DNA of 64,000 bases from Arcobacter sp. CECT 8983. Its GTDB lineage: Bacteria; Campylobacterota; Campylobacteria; Campylobacterales; Arcobacteraceae. The notes below the pieces were generated by a model. The model was given only the letters and a program-made list of their open reading frames with translations. It ran no database searches and had not been told where the DNA came from. A program made the position numbers and the translations under genes. Shown in pieces: positions 59,115 through 64,000 of the stretch. How positions within the stretch are numbered: the stretch's first letter is position 1; every line of letters begins with the position of its first letter. The stretch spans positions 521,604-585,603 of the forward strand of contig NZ_PDKF01000004.1 in NCBI RefSeq assembly GCF_004118855.1. The letters run 5' to 3'.

Positions 59115-61943
59115 ATGATTGAGTCTGAATTATATTTATCACATTCAGAAGAAAAATTCAAACTACTATTTGAGTTTTCTCCTATTGCAATGGCAATGAT
59201 AGAACAAGAAACTGGTAAGTTTCTAGAAGTAAATCAAACCTTATTAGATTATACTGGATATTCAAAAGATGAACTTTTATCCTTATCTTTTTGGGATATT
59301 ACTCCTTCTAAATATAGTAAGCAAGAAAAACAACAATTTAAAGACTTAGATAAATATAAACGATTTGGACCCAATGAAAAAGAGTATATAAAAAAAGATG
59401 GAACAAGGTTTCCTATTAGAATTAGTGGTTTTAGTTTAAAACAAGCAGATGGCAAAAAAGTAGTTTGGGGCTTAATCGAAGATATTACAGAAACTAAACA
59501 TTATGAACTTATTTATAAAGATAATAAAGAGTTATTAGAGTATATAGCTATAGAAAGTTCTCTTGATAAATTATTAGAAAAAATTGTATTACTTGCAGAA
59601 AAAAGATGTTATCCATCAAAGTGTTCAATTCTTTTATTAGATAAATCAAAAGGAAGATTAGTTACAGGAGCTGCTCCTTCTTTACCAGAATTTTATAATA
59701 ATGCAGTTAATGGTACAAAAATAGGGAAAAAAGTTGGTTCTTGTGGTGCAGCAGCATTTTCAAAAAAAAGAGTTATTGTAGAAAATATTAATGAACATGA
59801 AAATTGGCAAGGTTTTTTAGAATTTACCAAAAAAGCAAACCTACACTCTTGTTGGTCAGAGCCAATTATCTCTTCTAATAATGAAATCTTAGGTACATTT
59901 GCAATTTATAATGATAAACCAAGTTCTCCAAATAAGTATGATTTAAAATATATTGAAACATATGCAAATATTGCATCAAAAGCAATTGAAAAACATGAAT
60001 ATACTTTAGTTTTAGAAAACAGAGAAAAAGATCTAAAACTTTTATTTGACAATTCTCATTCTGGGATTGTATATGTTTCAAAAGAGGGAAAGATAATAGA
60101 TGCCAACCATAGGTTTGCAGAAATGATGGGATATGATTCAGCAAATGAATTTATAGGTTCATTTACCACTATATTTCATTTAAGTGAAAAAAAGAGAAAT
60201 GAATTTTATAAAAAATCCCATCCTCTTTTAATAGAGAATAGAACCTTTGATATAGAGTATAGATTAAAACGAAAAGATGGTGTACCTGTTTGGTGTAGGA
60301 TGTCAGGAAAGGCCTTAGATGAAAATAGACCAGCAGATTTATCAAAAGGTATCTTATGGACTATAAACGACATCTCTTTACGAAAAAATTATGAAGAACA
60401 GTTAAATCAAAAACAAATACTTTTAAAAAATATTTTACTTACAATTCCTGATATGGTTTGGTTGAAAGATCAAAATGGTATCTATTTAGCATGTAATTCA
60501 GAGTTTGAAAAATTCTTTGGAGACAAAGAAGGAAATATAGTTGGAAAAACTGATTATGATTATGTAGATAAAACACTTGCAGATTTTTTTAGAATGAATG
60601 ATAAAAAAGCAATGAAAACTGAAGGTGTGCATAAGAATGAAGAAAAAGTTACTTATGCTACAGATGGAAGAGAAGTATTATTACATACTTCCAAAAAAGC
60701 AATGAAAGATAAAGATGATAATATAATTGGAGTTTTAGGAATAGGGCATGATATAACGGAATTAAAAAGAAGAGAAGATGAATTAAGAGAGTTAAATAAG
60801 TTAGCTAATTCCTTGGCAGAATCTCAACAAGTATTATTATCTTTATTTGATAAAGGTGATTCAGTTTTATTAAAATGGAAAAATGATGAGGTGTGGACTG
60901 TTGAGTACGCTTCTTTGAGTATTAAGAAACTCTTAGGGTATTCTAAAAAAGAGTTTTTAAACAATGAAATAGATTATTTTGACTGTATTCATAAAGAAGA
61001 TTTACAAAGAGTTAAAAGTGAATATAAAAAATCATTAAGTAAAAGAAAAGACTATTTCAAACATGAACCTTATAGAATAGTCACAAAACAAAATGAGGAA
61101 AAATGGGTTTTAGATTATACGGCAACTCAAATTGATAATGAAAATAATGTTGTAAATTTTATTGGATATATTATTGATATAACTGAACAAGTACAAAGTC
61201 AAGAAATGATGTACCAACAATCAAAAATTGCATCACTAGGTGAAATGTTAGGTAATATTTCCCATCAATGGAGACAACCTTTATCAATTGTTTCAAGTTT
61301 AGCAACAGGAAGTAAGCTAAAAAAGGAGATGGGAATATTAGAAGATAATGAGTTAATGTTAAACTTAGATAATATAAATAAATATGCTCAATATCTTTCA
61401 TCAACAATCGATGATTTTAGAAATTTCTTTCTTTCTGACTCACAGACTAAGGGTGTAGTAAATTTAAAAGAGACGATTTTAAAGGTAGTTGGCTTAGCAA
61501 AAGACTCTTATAAAACAAAAGGTATAAATTTAATTTTAAACCTAGAAGATGATTCCTTATTTGAATGCAATGAAAACCTACTAATTCAAGCTTTAATTAA
61601 TATCTTAAATAATGCAAGTGATGCTTTGGGAAGTATAGATGATAATAGATCTAATAGATACGTTTTTGTAGATTTATTTAAGAAAAAAAATAAATGTATA
61701 ATTACTATAAAAGATAATGCAGGTGGAATAAAAAAAGAGTATATAAATAAAATCTTTGAACCATACTTTACAACAAAACATCAATCTCAAGGTACGGGAA
61801 TAGGTCTTTATATGACAAATCAAATAATAACAAAACATTTAAATGGTGAAATAGATGTTTCTAATATTGAATATTCATATTTAGATAAAAATTATATTGG
61901 AGCATGTTTTGTAATAAAACTATGCTTAAAAAATCTTAATTAA
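59115..61943 (+). CDS. Soluble multi-PAS/GAF sensor histidine kinase
   Basis: A 942-residue cytoplasmic kinase without membrane helices. Order: PAS1 (about 10-125, FSPIAMAMIEQETGKFLEVN), GAF (about 130-300, ending YANIASKAIEKH), PAS2 (about 305-430), PAS3 (430-560, DMVWLKDQNGIYLACN), PAS4 (590-695). The phosphoacceptor H717 lies in GNISHQWRQPLS, the variant HisKA seen in Campylobacterota kinases. The ATPase domain has N-box NLLIQALINILNNASDAL, G1 DNAGGIKKEY and G2 GTGIGLYM. No receiver domain is fused and none is adjacent, so its response regulator is elsewhere. PAS2-4 each carry the usual PAC tail. Confidence 0.93.
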   Translation: MIESELYLSHSEEKFKLLFEFSPIAMAMIEQETGKFLEVNQTLLDYTGYSKDELLSLSFWDITPSKYSKQEKQQFKDLDKYKRFGPNEKEYIKKDGTRFPIRISGFSLKQADGKKVVWGLIEDITETKHYELIYKDNKELLEYIAIESSLDKLLEKIVLLAEKRCYPSKCSILLLDKSKGRLVTGAAPSLPEFYNNAVNGTKIGKKVGSCGAAAFSKKRVIVENINEHENWQGFLEFTKKANLHSCWSEPIISSNNEILGTFAIYNDKPSSPNKYDLKYIETYANIASKAIEKHEYTLVLENREKDLKLLFDNSHSGIVYVSKEGKIIDANHRFAEMMGYDSANEFIGSFTTIFHLSEKKRNEFYKKSHPLLIENRTFDIEYRLKRKDGVPVWCRMSGKALDENRPADLSKGILWTINDISLRKNYEEQLNQKQILLKNILLTIPDMVWLKDQNGIYLACNSEFEKFFGDKEGNIVGKTDYDYVDKTLADFFRMNDKKAMKTEGVHKNEEKVTYATDGREVLLHTSKKAMKDKDDNIIGVLGIGHDITELKRREDELRELNKLANSLAESQQVLLSLFDKGDSVLLKWKNDEVWTVEYASLSIKKLLGYSKKEFLNNEIDYFDCIHKEDLQRVKSEYKKSLSKRKDYFKHEPYRIVTKQNEEKWVLDYTATQIDNENNVVNFIGYIIDITEQVQSQEMMYQQSKIASLGEMLGNISHQWRQPLSIVSSLATGSKLKKEMGILEDNELMLNLDNINKYAQYLSSTIDDFRNFFLSDSQTKGVVNLKETILKVVGLAKDSYKTKGINLILNLEDDSLFECNENLLIQALINILNNASDALGSIDDNRSNRYVFVDLFKKKNKCIITIKDNAGGIKKEYINKIFEPYFTTKHQSQGTGIGLYMTNQIITKHLNGEIDVSNIEYSYLDKNYIGACFVIKLCLKNLN

Positions 61944-62021
61944 AATTATTACTTGTTGCATTTAGTTATATTTAAGAGTGTAAGTTATAAAATGAATTAT
62001 ATACTGATAAAGGAGTTTATT

Positions 62022-62378
62022 ATGAAACTTCAAGGAATTACAATTGATTTTTATGATAAAAGAACATGTGGTCTTTTACCAGACCTTTGTGCCCAATGGG
62101 ATATTCGTTATGATGAGCTAGAAGACAATGATGAGCTTATATCATATTGGGAAAATAGTTTAGAAAATGTTTTATCTAAAACTGATAAAGTAGTTAGTGG
62201 AACTATAGATGGAAAATCTATTTTATATTCTGCTGATAAAGAAGCAATAAAAATAATACAAGATGAGTTTAAAGAGTTAGAATTATTAACTATTGATTAT
62301 GATGATATTACAAAATGTGATCACTGTTTAAAACATGATTATATTGCTGATGAAAATAAACTTGTAGAAGCTAATTAA
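62022..62378 (+). CDS. Small Cys-containing protein of unknown function
   Basis: A 118-residue protein that I do not recognise. Cys residues form two groups: TCGLLPDLCAQ (19 and 26 or so) and a C-terminal CDHC pair in KCDHCLKHDYIADE, which could bind a metal or form disulfides. The rest is acidic (ELEDNDELISYWENSLEN). I use the ATG at 62022 because AAAGGAG at 62009-62015 is well placed; longer frames opening at 61953 lack a good site. It lies just after the kinase gene and ends within a palindromic terminator facing the cyclase gene. Confidence 0.65.
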   Translation: MKLQGITIDFYDKRTCGLLPDLCAQWDIRYDELEDNDELISYWENSLENVLSKTDKVVSGTIDGKSILYSADKEAIKIIQDEFKELELLTIDYDDITKCDHCLKHDYIADENKLVEAN

Positions 62379-62393
62379 ATTTTAATTAGCTTC
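62367..62393. terminator. Bidirectional stem between the Cys protein and diguanylate cyclase genes
   Basis: GAAGCTAATTAAA (62367-62379) and TTTAATTAGCTTC (62381-62393) are perfect 13-bp arms around one T. It overlaps the Cys-protein stop. T-runs are short, so strength is uncertain. Confidence 0.55.
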
Positions 62394-62397
62394 AGTA

Positions 62398-64000
62398 TTA
62401 AAACAAGTCAACACTTGAAACTTGTTCTTCTTTAAATCTAACAACTCTATCTCTACCACTATTTTTAGCTTCATATAAAGCAATATCAGCATTTTTAATA
62501 ATATTTTCAAATGATGTTGAATCTTCAGGATACATTGAAAGACCTATACTAACAGTTTTCTTCAATTTATTACCTGCGTAAACATCTATTTCATTTTCTC
62601 TTACTTTGTCACCAATCTTTTTAGCAACACTCATTGCAGCTTCATCTGAGTTTACACCCATTAATAAAATCATAAACTCTTCACCACCATATCTGATGAT
62701 AATATCAGATTCTCTAACTGTTTCATTTAAAATTCGTGCAAGTTCTTTAAGTACTTTATCTCCAATATCATGACCATACTCATCATTAACAGCTTTAAAG
62801 TGATCCATATCAAGCATAAGTAATGCAACATTTGTTCCATCTCTTTTAATTTGTGGTAACATTTTTTTAGTATATTCTTCTAAGAATTTTCTATTATATA
62901 GTCCAGTTAATCCATCTGTAAATGCAGATTCTTGTAAAGCATTCATTAAAAGTTTAACTTCAATAGAAGGAACTGATTCTTTTAAATAACTTTTTATGAA
63001 TACAGTTTTTTCTTTTAATTCTTCAAGTTCTTCCTGTGTATCACAAACGCAGTTAATAATTAAATATAGATTTTGTGTAATATCTACATTAAAGCAGTAG
63101 TATAATTTGTCACTATCAAAAAGAGGACAAGTATTATGAAACTGTACTGACATAACATCACTTTTTGTTCTAGCTGCTCTACAAGCTTCTGGATTAGTTT
63201 TTAAAGTTTCTTCACAATATAATGATTTTCCACACTGTTTCATTGTAGTCATCTTATATTTTTTCATATCAATTTCCACAAAACTAAAGTTTTTCAATTT
63301 AAACTTGTTTTGTAGTACTTCTGCTAATCTATCATAAATCTCTTCTTTAGTGTTATCTAATTCAATCTGCTTTTTAAACTGATAAAGGTTTGATAAATTA
63401 TCAATAATCTCTTTTGAGTCTTTAAGTGGGTTTCTATTTTTGTTTGAAGCTTTAAATCCAACAAAGCCTTGAAGTTTTTTATCAATATCAACAGCGGTAT
63501 CTTTAAAAGATTGGATTAAATTATTATAATCTTCTGTAATGTTAATCATTTCAGCAGATAATCCAACAGGAGGAACTATCCCTTTAAATCTTCCATGTGT
63601 AGCTTGATTAATATTAATTTTGAACTTATCAAATAGTCTTAAATATGGACTAATTAATCTTCTACTAACTAAAATAAATAGAATAATTGTTGTTAAGATT
63701 AAAACAGTAATAACATATATAGATTCTATACCTATTTCTTTTATAGTACTAATATCTAGTACAATTGAAACTGCACCTAAAGTTGTACCTTGATCTACTT
63801 GATGACACTTTAAACAATCTATTCCTTTTTCTGCAACTGCATTATATGGAATAGTAACCCTAACAGTAGTACTTGTTATCTCTTCATCAATTTGATATTG
63901 CATTCTTCCTGTTGAAAGTGCTTTTTTATCAAAATCATCCCTTGGAGGATTTTTTAAGTGAGAAGAAGGAAACTGCTCATTAACAAATTTACTTCTTACA
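62398..64000 (-). CDS. Diguanylate cyclase with periplasmic CxxCH haem-type motif (N-terminus beyond window)
   Basis: The frame is open to the window edge, so the N-terminus is missing. The visible part starts in an extracytoplasmic sensor containing C-L-K-C-H at 63802-63816, a c-type haem attachment motif as in DUF3365/Tll0287-like sensors. One membrane helix follows (about 63650-63720), a HAMP-like segment, then a GAF-like region with Cys residues (MKQCGKSLYC, NPEACRAAR, NTCPLFDSDKLYYC) that could bind an Fe-S cluster or act as redox switch. The C-terminal GGDEF domain reads FTDGLTGLYNRKF, LLMLDMDHFKAVNDEYGHD and the signature GGEEF, so it should make cyclic di-GMP. An ATG at 63903 is internal to the open frame. 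Confidence 0.88.
   Translation of the reverse strand, partial: VRSKFVNEQFPSSHLKNPPRDDFDKKALSTGRMQYQIDEEITSTTVRVTIPYNAVAEKGIDCLKCHQVDQGTTLGAVSIVLDISTIKEIGIESIYVITVLILTTIILFILVSRRLISPYLRLFDKFKININQATHGRFKGIVPPVGLSAEMINITEDYNNLIQSFKDTAVDIDKKLQGFVGFKASNKNRNPLKDSKEIIDNLSNLYQFKKQIELDNTKEEIYDRLAEVLQNKFKLKNFSFVEIDMKKYKMTTMKQCGKSLYCEETLKTNPEACRAARTKSDVMSVQFHNTCPLFDSDKLYYCFNVDITQNLYLIINCVCDTQEELEELKEKTVFIKSYLKESVPSIEVKLLMNALQESAFTDGLTGLYNRKFLEEYTKKMLPQIKRDGTNVALLMLDMDHFKAVNDEYGHDIGDKVLKELARILNETVRESDIIIRYGGEEFMILLMGVNSDEAAMSVAKKIGDKVRENEIDVYAGNKLKKTVSIGLSMYPEDSTSFENIIKNADIALYEAKNSGRDRVVRFKEEQVSSVDLF

Noticed and set aside
1-64000. CRISPR arrays, rRNA genes, insertion sequences
   Set aside because: No regularly spaced repeats with unique spacers, no rRNA-like stretches and no transposase genes were seen on either strand.

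Overview
The window looks like a chromosomal segment of a Campylobacterota bacterium of the Arcobacter group. The DNA is very AT-rich and proteins are rich in Lys, Asn and Ile. Promoters are recognisable mainly by a TATAAT -10 box. Housekeeping genes (gyrA, asd, hemE, argJ, rpmB, glnS, hldD-hldE-gmhA) sit beside Campylobacterota-style chemoreceptors and histidine kinases with the ISHQWRQPL H-box. The genus is an inference from style and gene content; no rRNA is present to fix it.

Bases 1-21684 are one long plus-strand surface-polysaccharide locus, probably O-antigen/LPS. It holds a deacetylase, a formyltransferase, a GT-C-like membrane protein, a Wzx-type flippase, a CapA-like protein with an ATP-grasp ligase, an MBOAT/SGNH acylation pair, a Wzy-like membrane protein, two GT4 glycosyltransferases, an amidotransferase of the AsnB type and a WbpV/K-WbpL-WbpM-like trio that would make and transfer the first N-acetylated deoxysugar. 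The heptose genes hldD, hldE, gmhA and a further glycosyltransferase close it. Nearly all of these genes overlap or abut, and many use TTG or GTG starts.

Bases 21685-31686 are mostly housekeeping: a periplasmic ATP-dependent DNA ligase (minus strand), L28, a K+ channel with a TrkA-type domain, ArgJ, a YdcH-like small protein, GyrA, Asd, a YqhA-like membrane protein, HemE and a radical SAM protein.

Two identical tRNA-Asn genes (31760-31945) follow. The second carries an integrated element of about 9.9 kb (31929-41808) bounded by a 20-bp direct repeat of the tRNA 3' end. Its left half (minus strand) encodes a tyrosine integrase, an excisionase-like HTH protein, a frame with no usable start codon, a rolling-circle Rep-like protein and a small beta-rich protein. 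This is a layout like a filamentous-phage satellite with no virion genes. A 323-aa helical protein is divergent from the right half. The right half (plus strand) is a three-gene cassette: a 963-residue beta-helix protein with an N-terminal zinc-binding knuckle and a C-terminal membrane module, a five-TM pentapeptide-repeat protein and an HNH nuclease. This cassette is the best candidate in the window for an undescribed system, possibly phage defence.

Bases 41809-64000 return to the host chromosome: two orphan genes, SelO, the conserved tesA-ybbA-ybbP group, a DjlA-like co-chaperone, an RraA-like protein, an ADP-ribosylglycohydrolase, GlnS-YqeY, a peroxiredoxin-thioredoxin-TlpA redox cluster, a chemoreceptor with a CZB zinc domain, a SAM methyltransferase, a multi-PAS histidine kinase, a small Cys-containing protein and, cut by the window end, a diguanylate cyclase with a periplasmic CxxCH haem-type motif.
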